A stretch of DNA of 34,192 nucleotides from Bacteroidia bacterium (GCA_030429455.1 JAUIFC010000021.1:1-34192); one strand, 5' to 3'. Positions 1-10,358 are shown, numbered from the stretch's first letter. Notes: generated by a model not told the origin, from the sequence alone. A program made the numbers and translations.

Positions 1-3000
1 GGTATAACCGACGATATTGATTCTGATCCTGCAGACCCCTGTCTACCCGTTCAATCTGCCGGTTATACGGGATTTGAAGCAAGCAATACGATTTGGCAGG
101 CAGCCGACTGTGATGGCGATGGTTTAACAAATAATGAAGAAGCTATCTGTGGTAGCGACCCTTATGATATTTCAAGTTTTTGCACAAATACAAATTTTAC
201 TTTGGCACCTAATGGAATGACCTGTTTATGCCCTGCTGCTGCAGAAGGAGAATCAGGGACACTACTAATTAATGGAGTTCCGAAGACATTTACCAAGCGC
301 ACTAAAGCAGATTTTGAAATACTTATAACAGTAGATCAAAACGATCCACAAATTGCTTTGACTTGTACCAGTGGTATTACTGATTTGTCAGGATTGTTTA
401 ATGAAGCAGATTCATTTAACCAGGATATTTCCAGTTGGGATACCTCTGCTGTTACCAGTATGGCATCTATGTTTTCAGGTGCGACTTCCTTTAACCAGGA
501 TATTTCCAGTTGGGAGACTATTAATGTTACAAATATGACAGGAATGTTTGCAGGTGCCTCTTCATTTAATCAGGATATTTCTACTTGGGATACGTCAAGT
601 GTTACAAATATGAATTTAATGTTTTTTGGTGCAACTTCCTTTAACCAGGATATTTCTAGTTGGTGCGTGCCATTAATTTCTACTGAACCAAATGGTTTTG
701 CAGATGGTTCGCCATTGAATAATTTATCCGATAATAAACCTGCTTGGGGAACGTGTCCTGATACCGACGGAGATGGTATAGCCGACGATATTGATTCTGA
801 TCCTGCAGACCCCTGTCTACCCGTTCAATCTGCCGGTTATACGGGATTTGAAGCAAGCAATACGATTTGGCAGGCAGCCGACTGTGATGGTGATGGAGAC
901 AGTAATAGCGATGAGTTTATTTGTGGCAGCGATCCTTATGATAATACGAGCATAGCCATTTGTGACAATACAGATTTTACATTGGCTCCTAATGGCATAA
1001 CCTGCTTATGTCCGGACGCAGCCGTTGGAGATTCAGGTACGTTATTGATTAACGGAATTTCAAAAACATTTACCAAGCGCACTAAAGCAGATCTTGAAAT
1101 ACTTATAGCAGCAGATCAAAACGATCCACAAATTGCTTTGACTTGTACCAGCGGTATTACTGATATGTCAGGATTGTTTAATGAAGCAGATTCATTTAAC
1201 CAGGATATTTCTACTTGGGATACGTCAAGTGTTACATATATGGATTTTATGTTTTGGGGTGCAAATTCCTTTAACCAGGATATTTCCAGTTGGGACACTA
1301 TTAATGTTACAAATATGGCAGGAATGTTTGCAGGTTCTTCATTTAATCAGGATATTTCTACTTGGGAAACGTCAAGTGTTACAAATATGGAAAGAATGTT
1401 TGCTGGTGTAACTTCCTTTAATCAGGATATTTCCGGATGGGATACTTTTAATGTTACAGATATGACATCAATGTTTGTTGATGCATATTCATTTAATCAA
1501 CCACTTAATAATTGGAACACTTCAAATGTAACCTCTATGGATTTCATGTTTGCATCTGCAACTTCATTTAATCAGCCACTTAATAATTGGGATACTTCTA
1601 ATGTAACCTCTATGGATTATATGTTTTTTGATGCCTCTTCATTTAATCAGGATATTTCTAGTTGGTGCGTGCCATTAATTTATTTTGAACCAAATGGTTT
1701 TGCATTTGGTTCGCCATTGAATAATTTATCCGATAATAAACCTGCTTGGGGAACGTGTCCTGATACCGACGGAGATGGTATAACCGACGATATTGATTCT
1801 GATCCCAATGATGCTTGTTTACCGATACAATCCTCAGGATATACTGGTTATGATGCCAGTAATGCTACTTGGCAAGCAGCCGATTGTGATGGTGATGGAG
1901 ACAATAATAGCGATGAGGATATTTGTGGCAGCGATCCTTATGATTCATTGTCTTCGTGTCCTGATACCGACGGAGATGGTGTTCCTGATTATGATGATAC
2001 TTCTCCTACAGATGCCTGTCTGCCCTTACAACTCGTCGGTTATACCGGTTATGATAGCATTAACACCACATGGCAAGCAGCCGATTGCGATGGTGATGGA
2101 GACAGTAATAGTGATGAGGATAGTTGTGGCAGCGATCCTTATGATTCATTGTCTTCGTGTACTTCAGACACTGATGGTGATGGTATTTTTGATGTAAGTG
2201 ATTCGAATCCTACAGATGCCTGTCTGCCCGTACAATCGGCAGGATGGAATGAATATAATGCTAGCAATTCTATATGGCAGATAGCAGATTGTGATGGTGA
2301 TGGTTTTACTAACATAGATGAGGTATCTTGTGAAAGTGACCCTTACGAAATTTCAAGTATACCTAGTTGTGAGAACTCAAATTTTACATTGGCTCCTAAT
2401 GGTGTCACTTGTTTATGTCCTGATGCCTCTCTTGGAGAAAATGGGTTATTGTTTATAAATGGTGAGCCAAAAATTTTCACTAAACGTACTAAAGCAGAGC
2501 TCCAAACACTTATTGCAACAGATGCAAATAATCCTCAGATAGCACAGACGTGTACAAGTGGTATTACAGATATGTCAGGATTGTTCTCAAATGCGACTTC
2601 TTTTAATCAGGATATTTCTACTTGGGATACGTCAAGTGTTACAAATATGGCAGGTATGTTTGTTGGTGCAACAACATTTAACCAACCTCTAGACTATTGG
2701 AACACTTCAAGTGTAAATACTATGATTAATATGTTTGCTAATGCATCTTCTTTTAATCAGGATATTTCTACTTGGGATACGTCAAGTGTTACAAATATGG
2801 CAGGTATGTTTAGTGGTGCAACAACATTTAACCAACCTCTAGACTATTGGAACACTTCAAGTGTAAATAATATGTATGATATGTTTGCTAACGCATCTTC
2901 TTTTAATCAAAACATTTCGAGTTGGAACACTTCAAGTGTTACGGTTATGATAGGAATGTTTAGAGGTGCCTCTTTATTTAATCAGGATATTTCTGGATGG

Positions 3001-3624
3001 AATACTTCTGGCATTACTAATATGTATGAGTTATTTAGCCTCGCATCTGCTTTTAATCAGGATATTTCAAGTTGGGACACCTCTAGCGTTACAAATATGA
3101 GTCGTACTTTCAACGGCGCAACATCATTTAACCAGCCACTTGATAATTGGAACACGAGTAATGTAACAGATATGAGTCAAACTTTTCAAGGTGCGAATGC
3201 ATATAATCAACCACTTAATAGTTGGAATACCGCTAACGTGACGTCTATGAAAACTATGTTTGCCGAGGCCACATCATTTAATCAGGATATTTCTGGTTGG
3301 AATACTTTTAATGTTACAGATATGGAAGGTATGTTTAGTATTGCAACAGCATTTAACCAACCCCTTAACAATTGGAATACTTCAAATGTTTCAAATATGA
3401 TTGGTATGTTTGCTGGAGCATCTTCATTTAATCAACCGCTTGATAATTGGGATACTTCAAGTGTTTCGAACATGGTTGCCATGTTCTGGAATTCCACAAA
3501 CTTTCAGCAGGATATTTCCGGTTGGTGCGTACCTTTGATTGCTTCAGAACCAGGTAGTTTTGCACAAGGTTCTGCTCTTGATGGATTACCCAATAATAAA
3601 CCTGTTTGGGGTACGTGTCCATAA
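1..3624 (+). CDS. BspA-like (DUF285) / thrombospondin-3 repeat surface protein, 5' end outside window
   Basis: The reading frame is open from base 1, so this is the 3' part of a longer gene; the ATG at 202 is internal. The protein alternates two modules. One is a run of ~25-residue DUF285 repeats (pattern [21 protein letters not shown]); I count 4, 7 and 13 repeats in three successive blocks. The other is a calcium-binding thrombospondin-3-like segment ([15 protein letters not shown]...) with paired cysteines. Each DUF285 block opens with a conserved FTKRTKA segment and closes with a WCVPL...WGTCP cap. The protein stops exactly at a WGTCP cap, where other blocks run on into DTDGDG. No T9SS C-terminal domain or sortase-like signal is visible at the end, which is odd for a secreted flavobacterial repeat protein. 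Role probably extracellular adhesion or surface structure, inferred from the family only. Confidence 0.88.
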   Translation, partial: GITDDIDSDPADPCLPVQSAGYTGFEASNTIWQAADCDGDGLTNNEEAICGSDPYDISSFCTNTNFTLAPNGMTCLCPAAAEGESGTLLINGVPKTFTKRTKADFEILITVDQNDPQIALTCTSGITDLSGLFNEADSFNQDISSWDTSAVTSMASMFSGATSFNQDISSWETINVTNMTGMFAGASSFNQDISTWDTSSVTNMNLMFFGATSFNQDISSWCVPLISTEPNGFADGSPLNNLSDNKPAWGTCPDTDGDGIADDIDSDPADPCLPVQSAGYTGFEASNTIWQAADCDGDGDSNSDEFICGSDPYDNTSIAICDNTDFTLAPNGITCLCPDAAVGDSGTLLINGISKTFTKRTKADLEILIAADQNDPQIALTCTSGITDMSGLFNEADSFNQDISTWDTSSVTYMDFMFWGANSFNQDISSWDTINVTNMAGMFAGSSFNQDISTWETSSVTNMERMFAGVTSFNQDISGWDTFNVTDMTSMFVDAYSFNQPLNNWNTSNVTSMDFMFASATSFNQPLNNWDTSNVTSMDYMFFDASSFNQDISSWCVPLIYFEPNGFAFGSPLNNLSDNKPAWGTCPDTDGDGITDDIDSDPNDACLPIQSSGYTGYDASNATWQAADCDGDGDNNSDEDICGSDPYDSLSSCPDTDGDGVPDYDDTSPTDACLPLQLVGYTGYDSINTTWQAADCDGDGDSNSDEDSCGSDPYDSLSSCTSDTDGDGIFDVSDSNPTDACLPVQSAGWNEYNASNSIWQIADCDGDGFTNIDEVSCESDPYEISSIPSCENSNFTLAPNGVTCLCPDASLGENGLLFINGEPKIFTKRTKAELQTLIATDANNPQIAQTCTSGITDMSGLFSNATSFNQDISTWDTSSVTNMAGMFVGATTFNQPLDYWNTSSVNTMINMFANASSFNQDISTWDTSSVTNMAGMFSGATTFNQPLDYWNTSSVNNMYDMFANASSFNQNISSWNTSSVTVMIGMFRGASLFNQDISGWNTSGITNMYELFSLASAFNQDISSWDTSSVTNMSRTFNGATSFNQPLDNWNTSNVTDMSQTFQGANAYNQPLNSWNTANVTSMKTMFAEATSFNQDISGWNTFNVTDMEGMFSIATAFNQPLNNWNTSNVSNMIGMFAGASSFNQPLDNWDTSSVSNMVAMFWNSTNFQQDISGWCVPLIASEPGSFAQGSALDGLPNNKPVWGTCP
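2598..2897 (+). repeat. Two near-identical 150-bp tandem units inside the BspA-like gene
   Basis: The segment 2598-2747 is repeated at 2748-2897 with only a handful of substitutions. Each unit encodes two DUF285 repeats (a QDIS-type and a QPLD-type). The in-frame 150-bp period points to recent unequal recombination that lengthened the repeat domain. A second near-identical pair is the thrombospondin-3 segment at 1-120 and 775-894. Confidence 0.85.
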
Positions 3625-3685
3625 AATTATATGTTTTGTGTATTATAAGGGTGTAGTATAGATAATTTTATTTAACTTGTAATCG

Positions 3686-3717
3686 GGTGATTTTGCATGG
3701 TCGAAATCACCTTTTTT
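3686..3717 (+). terminator. Intrinsic terminator of the BspA-like gene
   Basis: A perfect 8-bp stem (GGTGATTT at 3686-3693, AAATCACC at 3704-3711) with a 10-nt loop is followed at once by six T. It lies about 60 bp after the stop codon of the repeat protein. Confidence 0.9.
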
Positions 3718-3771
3718 ATGCGATGTGAATTAATTTGGTATAAATCTTCAAAAATAGTTTTAACTTTAGTA

Positions 3772-4051
3772 GGGTCTGCTGAAAAAGGCTGTCATATGCC
3801 AGATTTAAGGCGACAAGACGCAGATGTATTATAATACTTCAAGTCGAAGGCAACGAAAAAGATGGCATGCGACGGACTAACACAAATCAAGTTTAGAATT
3901 TGTTTATTTGTAAGATATATAAATCCAAGTGACGCAATTAAATTAGTGCAAGAAAACATTCTGACTTTTATTGAAAAACCTTGCACTTATTCGTTTGTTG
4001 TGACTAGTCATCTATTGCGAATTCTATAAACACGTGTTTTTCAGCAGACCC
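3772..4051 (+). mobile_element. MITE copy 1 (280 bp, 15-bp TIRs, TA duplication)
   Basis: The ends are perfect 15-bp inverted repeats (GGGTCTGCTGAAAAA and its complement) flanked by TA at 3770-3771 and 4052-4053. Two further full copies lie at 7083-7371 and 22898-23188, and a degraded end at 33424-33448. Inside are smaller inverted repeats: GTCATATGCCA with TGGCATGCGAC (9 of 11 match), and GTGCAAG with CTTGCAC. No transposase is encoded, so the element is non-autonomous and would depend on an IS elsewhere. TA duplication fits IS630-like or some IS5-like elements; the parent family is not determined here. A 64-codon antisense frame inside (3792-3986) is not kept open in the other copies and is not a gene. 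Confidence 0.85.
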
Positions 4052-4201
4052 TAAGTAGGCTTAAATTTATACTAGACTAAACTTCTTAAACACTTCAATT
4101 ACAGCATTTAACAAAGATGACGTAAAGATGTCATAGACTTGGCGCAAGTGTCAGAAGAGGTTGTATTTAATTTTGTCGATGAATTATTAAATACAAAACA
4201 C

Positions 4202-5563
4202 ATGAAAAAAATAGTCTATCTCTTTATATTCAATTTGATTTCAATATTGAATTATAGCCAAACTATTGAGTCACAAATTGACTCTATTTTATCTAAAACT
4301 TACGCAAAAAATGACCCTGGCATTGTAGCGCTTGTTGCAAAAAATGAAAATATTATTTATCGAAATGCGCTTGGACAGTCTAATCTGGAAATGGACATGC
4401 CCATGAAACCAGAGAATGTCTTTCAAATAGGCTCTATAACCAAACAATTTACAGCGATTGCCATATTAATGCTTGAAGAACAAGGAAAATTAAGTATCAA
4501 AGACCCCGTTTCGAAATATCTACCAGAGTATGGCAAAATTGGAAAAGACATGAGCATTCAGCATTTGTTAAGTCATACCTCAGGCATCAACAACAGAACG
4601 CCAGTTGGCGGTGCAAATTTTATTTCGCGAACAGATATGACTTCTAGAGAACTTTTTGAGTACTTTAAAGATGAACCATTAGTGTTTCAACCCGGAGAGA
4701 GTTTTAAATACAGCAATGCGGGATACATTCTATTAGGTCTTATTATTGAAATAGTCTCAGAACAATCGTATGAAGAGTTTATAGAAACCAATATTTTTAA
4801 CAGCTTAGGCATGGATGCGTCCTACTTTGGAAGTCACAGCGAAATCATTAAAAACAGAGCACAAGGTTATAAGAAAACCCAAAACTTCTATGAAAATGCA
4901 GAATATATGAGCTTAACACTGCCATTTTCTGCTGGCTCGATTATGACTACAGCAGACGATTTATTCACCTGGCATAAGGCTTTATATGCACATACACTTC
5001 TAAGCGCTTCAAGTTTTAAGAAGGCAATCACACCTACGGTGTTGAATAATGGGAAAACAATTCCATATGGTTATGGTTTTAGAATAGCTCATCTGGGAGA
5101 ATCCTCGGTAATTGCTCATGGTGGCAATACAAAAGGCTTTTCTTCAATGGCCATGTATTTGCCCGAGGAAGACATTTATATGGTCTTATTATCGAATTGT
5201 AATTGCAAAAAGATTTCCAATACAGCTAAAAAAATTGCCATGTTATTTGCCATGACAAAACAGGTTTCGGATACAGATTCTACTTCATATTTAAGTGTTT
5301 CTCAAGACATCCTTAAAGAATATATTGGTGAATATGAGGTGAAAAAAGATGTATATTTAAAAATTGGCCTTGACGACTCAAACCAATTCTATTTATTAGC
5401 GCCTGGGCAAACCCAAAAAATCTCACTCTTTGCAAAGTCCGAAAATACTTTTGTGATGAAGGTTTCAAATGCAACACTTACCTTTAACAGAAATGACAAA
5501 AACAAGGTCTTCAGTTTAACAATGCATCAATCTGGTCGAAGTATTAACGCTCTAAAAAAGTAA
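4202..5563 (+). CDS. Secreted serine hydrolase of the beta-lactamase / class C family
   Basis: A 453-aa protein with an N-terminal signal peptide (MKKIVYLFIFNLISILNYSQ). The class C beta-lactamase/D-aminopeptidase fold is marked by the catalytic SxxK tetrad (S78-I-T-K81 in GSITK), Y170-S-N172 and the third-box equivalent H306-G-G308. A ~100-residue C-terminal extension follows the catalytic domain. It probably hydrolyses peptides, D-amino-acid peptides or esters in the periplasm; the substrate cannot be read from the sequence. I chose the ATG at 4202 over the in-frame TTG at 4139 because it places a signal peptide at the N-terminus. It is the first gene of a tight cluster, with the next gene starting 1 bp after the stop codon. 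Confidence 0.85.
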   Translation: MKKIVYLFIFNLISILNYSQTIESQIDSILSKTYAKNDPGIVALVAKNENIIYRNALGQSNLEMDMPMKPENVFQIGSITKQFTAIAILMLEEQGKLSIKDPVSKYLPEYGKIGKDMSIQHLLSHTSGINNRTPVGGANFISRTDMTSRELFEYFKDEPLVFQPGESFKYSNAGYILLGLIIEIVSEQSYEEFIETNIFNSLGMDASYFGSHSEIIKNRAQGYKKTQNFYENAEYMSLTLPFSAGSIMTTADDLFTWHKALYAHTLLSASSFKKAITPTVLNNGKTIPYGYGFRIAHLGESSVIAHGGNTKGFSSMAMYLPEEDIYMVLLSNCNCKKISNTAKKIAMLFAMTKQVSDTDSTSYLSVSQDILKEYIGEYEVKKDVYLKIGLDDSNQFYLLAPGQTQKISLFAKSENTFVMKVSNATLTFNRNDKNKVFSLTMHQSGRSINALKK

Positions 5564-5564
5564 C

Positions 5565-6056
5565 ATGAACAACACCGAAGTAGCATCAGAAAAGAAGAGT
5601 TCAATTATTTGGCAAGCACTTCAGATCATAAAAATACCTGTAATGATATCTTGGCTCATCACAGCATTAAGATTTGTATTGGAATTGGTTAAAATACCAG
5701 AACATTTTATTTTCTTTATTGGCTTATTATGGTTCACATTAGGTTGTTCTATTTATTGGCCCATAAAATTTCATTCCAAAAAACAATTTTATCTCCTGTT
5801 CATCTTAGCCTTATTGATTTTCTCTCCTCTTTCAAGAATTCCCGTAGCCCTGGCTTGGTGGATTGATACTTATTGGCAATTAGGCACGCATTATGGGTTT
5901 TATTTTGATACTTTTGGTCAAGTCCTATGGAATCAAGTATTTTATGGAACTCTTGTACAAATAATTCCAGGAGCTATAATAGGAGCTCTGACATTTGCCA
6001 TCATCACACAAAAAAATAAATCAAAGTTGAAAAACAAAACTATATCAAATGGATAA
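5565..6056 (+). CDS. Four-helix integral membrane protein of unknown function
   Basis: A 163-aa protein with about four hydrophobic segments (roughly residues 25-45, 47-67, 76-98 and 125-150) between a charged N-terminus and a Lys-rich C-terminus. I do not recognise a family. It starts 1 bp after the serine hydrolase stop and overlaps the next gene by 8 bp, so it is almost certainly translated from the same mRNA and may work with the hydrolase or the regulator at the inner membrane. Confidence 0.75.
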   Translation: MNNTEVASEKKSSIIWQALQIIKIPVMISWLITALRFVLELVKIPEHFIFFIGLLWFTLGCSIYWPIKFHSKKQFYLLFILALLIFSPLSRIPVALAWWIDTYWQLGTHYGFYFDTFGQVLWNQVFYGTLVQIIPGAIIGALTFAIITQKNKSKLKNKTISNG

Positions 6057-6621
6057 AAGTGTATTTGGAAACCGAATAAAAGAACTAAGAAACAAAAGAG
6101 GCATGTCTCAAGAGTTTTTAGCCGAAGAATCAGGACTTAGCTTACGAACTATCCAAAGGGTAGAAAAAGGGGAATCCAACCCAACAGGAGATTCACTTAA
6201 AAAACTAGCGAATGCCTTGAATGTCAATCCTGACGAACTCATTGATTGGACAATCAAAGAAGACAAAAAATACCTTAATTACCTTAACATGTCTGCGCTA
6301 ACATTTCTGTTTTTTCCAATATTAGGAATACTAATTCCTTTCATACTTTGGATTCCAAAAAAGGGGAAAGTCCAGCATCTCGATCAGATAGCCAAAAGTT
6401 TAATCAACTTTCAAATCACCTGGACCATGTTATTGTGTCTAACGCCTGTTGTATTGTATGTCATTTCCAAAATTGAACTTATAGAAAATATGACTCATAG
6501 AAGTTTAATTATTTCCATCGTTATTCTATACGTTTTTAATTTGATGTCTATTTTAGTCAATTCGGCTCGTATCATCAAAGGAAAAAAAGCCTTATATTTT
6601 CCACAACTAAAATTGTTGTAA
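6049..6621 (+). CDS. XRE-family regulator fused to a DUF4870-like membrane domain
   Basis: A 190-aa protein. Residues ~5-65 form a Cro/C1-type helix-turn-helix (FGNRIKELRNKRGMSQEFLA...SLRTIQRVEKGESNPT). After it come three hydrophobic segments with the DUF4870-like pattern FPILGILIPFILWIPKK...HLDQIAKSLINFQI. This HTH-plus-membrane design is common in Bacteroidota and implies a membrane-tethered DNA-binding protein. The start lies 8 bp inside the preceding gene. It likely regulates its own cluster; its signal is unknown. Confidence 0.85.
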   Translation: MDKSVFGNRIKELRNKRGMSQEFLAEESGLSLRTIQRVEKGESNPTGDSLKKLANALNVNPDELIDWTIKEDKKYLNYLNMSALTFLFFPILGILIPFILWIPKKGKVQHLDQIAKSLINFQITWTMLLCLTPVVLYVISKIELIENMTHRSLIISIVILYVFNLMSILVNSARIIKGKKALYFPQLKLL

Positions 6622-6639
6622 CTAAAGCACAATCCGAAT

Positions 6640-7038
6640 ATGGCAAAAGTTTTGAATTTCGTTTTATTATTTGCTCTCCTTCTACAGTCGTGTCATTCAA
6701 CAAAACAAGAAGTTGAAAGTCATCAAACACCGAAAAAAAGAGATACACTTTCTAAGCTAAAACAGAGTATGTCTAGTCTTATTGAAGACAAATTGATTGA
6801 AGAAGGCTATGACATCGGGATTGTAAAATATGTAGAGAATTCTGATTGTCCTTATGTGATATATAATGAAAATTCAAAAGTTCAGTTCGACCCGATTAAT
6901 TTTGATAGTACTGAATTTGCTTCGTTTAAAAGCAACGACTTAAAAGTTTATTTTAAATACAGACCACTTCGAAGGATGAACAGGTGCAATGAAGCTTCGC
7001 CGATTGAATTGGTATCCATTAAAAAAAGGGAAGATTAA
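6640..7038 (+). CDS. Small predicted lipoprotein
   Basis: A 132-aa protein with a type II signal peptide: a hydrophobic stretch (VLNFVLLFALLLQ) ending in the lipobox LQSC, with Cys18 as the predicted lipidated residue. The mature part is charged, has no recognised domain, and carries two further cysteines in SDCPY and RCNE. It follows the XRE/DUF4870 gene by 18 bp and closes the cluster, since a terminator hairpin starts within its last codons. Confidence 0.7.
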   Translation: MAKVLNFVLLFALLLQSCHSTKQEVESHQTPKKRDTLSKLKQSMSSLIEDKLIEEGYDIGIVKYVENSDCPYVIYNENSKVQFDPINFDSTEFASFKSNDLKVYFKYRPLRRMNRCNEASPIELVSIKKRED

Positions 7039-7051
7039 GACTTCCCTTTTT
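7023..7051 (+). terminator. Intrinsic terminator overlapping the lipoprotein stop codon
   Basis: GGGAAG (7028-7033) pairs with CTTCCC (7041-7046), extended by five A-T pairs on each side, with the TAA stop codon in the loop. The flanking A and T runs make it potentially active in both directions. Confidence 0.88.
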
Positions 7052-7082
7052 GATGGTTTCTTTTTAAAGACAGTATTATTTA

Positions 7083-7371
7083 GGGTCTGCTAAAAAAGTC
7101 TGTCGTATGCCAGATTCAAGGCGACAAGACGCAGATGTATTATCATACTTCAAGTCGAAGGCAACGAAGAAGATGGTAGGCGACTGGCTAACATAAACCA
7201 AATTAGAACTTGTTGATTAATAATTTTTAGCAAGACATATAAATTCAAGAGACGTAATTAAATTGGTGCAAGAAAATATTCTGATTTCTATTGAAAAACC
7301 TTGCACTTATTCGTTTGTTAAAACTTGGCATCCATTATAAAATATATAAATATGTGTTTTTCAGTAGACCC
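7083..7371 (+). mobile_element. MITE copy 2 (289 bp), abutting a stop codon
   Basis: Same element and orientation as the copy at 3772, with TIRs GGGTCTGCTAAAAAA and TTTTTCAGTAGACCC and TA at 7081-7082 and 7372-7373. Its last base supplies the G of the TAG stop codon of the T9SS protein on the minus strand. It sits between convergent genes. Confidence 0.85.
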
Positions 7372-10358
7372 TATTTGACTATTAATTTCCCGGTACTAAA
7401 ACTGTTTCCTCTGCCAACTTTCACGATATAAGTTCCTTTTGAAGCATAAGACATGTCCAAGTTATAAATGTATTTGCCATCGTCGTCTTTAGAAACAACG
7501 CTATACACCAATTGTTGCCCTAACATGTTAAATAAATTGAATGATAAATCTGCTGTTTCCGAAGCTGTTAGAATGATATCGAATTGATTATTAGGTTTAG
7601 AAACAATACGTAAATCCGAGTTTTCTAATTCAAAATTGTTCACAGACAAAGATGTATCGATAATAGTTACACTCATGTCTACGGTATTACCAAATATCAA
7701 ATCGTCACATGGATTGTTCAATACCGAATTGCTGTCTGGGCGAAAGCCTCTGATCCTTAGGATATGTGTTCCTAAGTTGGCATCAGTTGGTATGGTAACA
7801 GAAAACGGCTGATCTGTATTTGCAGGGCCAAAGGGCACAATAAAGGTGTCCAGAATTTGCTCTCCTGGATCTGTAAAATCCCCATTGTCGTTAAAATCTA
7901 TCCACATGGAAAAATGCTGTTCGGCAATAAAACCTGTTTGAAGGATGCCATTATGAGTATTACTTCCAAACGCCCTGTCTAAATCGGTGATTTGGTCGGT
8001 ATAATCTTCGTACCCGTCAGAACATTGTACAGGATTTATAGCGATAGTACCAAATTGTAACATGGATAAACCATCTCCAGCAGTACAATTGCTTAATGGT
8101 TGGCACAAGTCGTTAGACACATCGACAGAAAAACAATCGTTAGAGGTGTCTTGGTCGCTGGTCAGAGCAGTACAGGCTTGAATGTTATAAGTTTGGGCGA
8201 CAGCAGAAACATCTGCGGTTTGGGTAAAAGAATAAGATATTGAACCAGAAGCAGGAACGGTTGCGGTAACCGTTTCGGTAACCATATTTGTGCCGTTAAC
8301 GGTGTAGGTCACATCAAATCCTGTTTGATCATCTAAACCAAGATTTTCTATGGTTACTGTGACAATTTCATTGCCTAGAGTTACGCCAGATACTGGAGAG
8401 GAAATTGCCGTAATGGCTAAATCGTCACTGAGTAAATGTGTGATGTTGTCCGAGATACAATCGTTTGTCGTGTCTTCATCGATGCCATAACTTGTACAAG
8501 CTGTTATCGCATAAACTTGTCCATCCGTTGAAAAATCTGCTGTTGTAGCAAAAGTAAATTGCGTTGAAGTTCCTGTAGGCAATGTTCCTGTAAAAGTTTC
8601 AGTCACTAAAGTTCCGCCATCAATTTGATAGGTCACGTCAAATCCTGAGGCGTCATTTTCTCCAAAATTAAAAAGCGTAACCGTGATGGTTTCAGCGGAT
8701 GATAAATCGTCATCAATCGGCGCATCAATACTTATCACACCAACATCGTCATTGTTATTTGGTGCCAGTTGAAAGACACCACAAAAATTCTTTCTGCCGT
8801 TTCGCATCAATTCATTCACAAACCAGAATTTTTTATCGTCGGCTGGATCAAGATCAATCTTGCTGTAATCACCATAACGTAAACCTGGAATATCGGCATC
8901 GCCAGCCATGATGACACCTTCGGCAACATCCATTACACCTGTGCCAGAAGCAGCAGCCAACTGTCCAGTGTAATAGGAACCTACTCTAACCGTAGTTGGC
9001 GTTGTAGGACCGGACATAGAGGTATAACCCATGCCTATATTTCCTTGTACATCCATGATCAGACTGGCATTCCAAGCGTGTCTGCCATCAGGCGCGGTGT
9101 AAGTGCCTTCTTGATAAATTGTCCAAGGTTGCCCTTCTGCAGTTTGCCGTAATTCGTACCACCGTATACCAGCAAGCTCACCCGAACTCCCATCGGTATC
9201 GACAACAAAATTAAAAAGTGCTGAATTATAGGTTGGAAATGCCCTAAACTGCGCTTGATTCATAACAGTCCATTGCAGTGCATCGATATCTTGTCCACCA
9301 GGTTGTGTAAGGTTGTCAAACGCACCACCATCGAATGTTGAGATGAAAGGCGTTACGGTTCCATCGGAAACGCCAGTATTATCTACGCCTAATCTTGTTG
9401 GCGCAGTGACAAGAGAGTTTGCCGTATTTGTCCAATCCATGGTGACGTTCCAAAATTTAATGTGATCATCTTGCGAAACACTTGCCCAACTGTCGTCTGC
9501 CATGTAGATCATGGTAGCTGGACCAGTTACTGTAGAGTTGTGACTTAAATTTAAAAATTGCGGCGAATCAAAGCCTCCCGGATCCTGCCATCCAGGTACG
9601 GTAAAGGACACTAACTGTGCATTTGGGTCTCCTTGCAACATCAGTTTACGTTCATAAACATGAAACGTACCACTTGTATTATCAGTCATGTAATACCCGT
9701 CGTGCCATACCGACAGTTTCTGGTAATCCACAACCTGCGAATAGCTATACACCGTCCAACTGTCGTTTACAGGATCAGGACCTGTCGATACCGCAATTTG
9801 AGCTCCAGCACCTAAAAACGAAATCACCCAACGGTCTGCGGCATTATCGTAAGAAGCGGTCAAATCACAACATCCGCCGTTAGGAAAAATAGAAGGATTA
9901 GGCGTCAAAAGAGGGGTTAATGGATTTCCACTTTTGTCAAAAATTCTAAAAGCTGTATTGGTCACCGCAAAATAATGATTAGGACCAACGGCGCCAGCTG
10001 GATCTGTGGGTTGAGAATTTGAAGCTGCGGTTTCAAAAACCAATTCTGGTAAACTGTTAGGATTTTTTTGGGCTTGCTGCTGTAAGAGCACTAAAGGATC
10101 ATTGCCTGTGGAACCTTTTCCCGGAACAACCGTTTTATTCTTGTGCCTCAATTTTCCTCTGCCATCTTCCATAGGTTTTGTTTCTAGCAAGTTGGCTTCT
10201 GGCAAAATATTTATTCTCGAAGCTAGTGAAGGCACAACATCTACCGAAGTAGGTTGCAAAACTTGAAATGGCCTTCCAGGATTTTGCTGTGCATAGAAAC
10301 TTTCAAGACCAAAAAGGAACGCACAAAGCGCAAAGACAAGTATTTTTTTAGATGACAT
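7371..10358 (-). CDS. T9SS-secreted protein with CARDB-like and GEVED domains
   Basis: A 995-aa protein with a signal peptide (MSSKKILVFALCAFLFGLESFYA). The N-terminal ~500 residues (from DPAGAVGPNHYFAVTN) resemble the beta-propeller-like region of flavobacterial exoproteins. Two consecutive Ig-like CARDB repeats follow (DVGVISIDAPI... and DLAITAISSPV...), then a GEVED domain (SMWIDFNDNGDFTDPGEQIL), and a C-terminal type A T9SS sorting domain (NNFELENSDLRI...) ending KLIVK. It is therefore exported, crosses the outer membrane by T9SS and is likely surface-attached or released. The stop codon TAG is formed by two bases of the TA target plus the terminal G of the MITE, so the insertion preserved the native C-terminus exactly. 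Enzymatic function is not evident. Confidence 0.88.
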   Translation of the reverse strand: MSSKKILVFALCAFLFGLESFYAQQNPGRPFQVLQPTSVDVVPSLASRINILPEANLLETKPMEDGRGKLRHKNKTVVPGKGSTGNDPLVLLQQQAQKNPNSLPELVFETAASNSQPTDPAGAVGPNHYFAVTNTAFRIFDKSGNPLTPLLTPNPSIFPNGGCCDLTASYDNAADRWVISFLGAGAQIAVSTGPDPVNDSWTVYSYSQVVDYQKLSVWHDGYYMTDNTSGTFHVYERKLMLQGDPNAQLVSFTVPGWQDPGGFDSPQFLNLSHNSTVTGPATMIYMADDSWASVSQDDHIKFWNVTMDWTNTANSLVTAPTRLGVDNTGVSDGTVTPFISTFDGGAFDNLTQPGGQDIDALQWTVMNQAQFRAFPTYNSALFNFVVDTDGSSGELAGIRWYELRQTAEGQPWTIYQEGTYTAPDGRHAWNASLIMDVQGNIGMGYTSMSGPTTPTTVRVGSYYTGQLAAASGTGVMDVAEGVIMAGDADIPGLRYGDYSKIDLDPADDKKFWFVNELMRNGRKNFCGVFQLAPNNNDDVGVISIDAPIDDDLSSAETITVTLFNFGENDASGFDVTYQIDGGTLVTETFTGTLPTGTSTQFTFATTADFSTDGQVYAITACTSYGIDEDTTNDCISDNITHLLSDDLAITAISSPVSGVTLGNEIVTVTIENLGLDDQTGFDVTYTVNGTNMVTETVTATVPASGSISYSFTQTADVSAVAQTYNIQACTALTSDQDTSNDCFSVDVSNDLCQPLSNCTAGDGLSMLQFGTIAINPVQCSDGYEDYTDQITDLDRAFGSNTHNGILQTGFIAEQHFSMWIDFNDNGDFTDPGEQILDTFIVPFGPANTDQPFSVTIPTDANLGTHILRIRGFRPDSNSVLNNPCDDLIFGNTVDMSVTIIDTSLSVNNFELENSDLRIVSKPNNQFDIILTASETADLSFNLFNMLGQQLVYSVVSKDDDGKYIYNLDMSYASKGTYIVKVGRGNSFSTGKLIVK

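Noticed and set aside
1793-2197. Second open frame of 134 codons inside the BspA-like gene
   Set aside because: An out-of-frame shadow of the repetitive Asp/Gly-rich segment without its own signals.
3792-3986. Open frame of 64 codons on the minus strand inside MITE copy 1
   Set aside because: Not kept open in the other two copies and composed of the element's internal palindromes; a by-product of the repeat.
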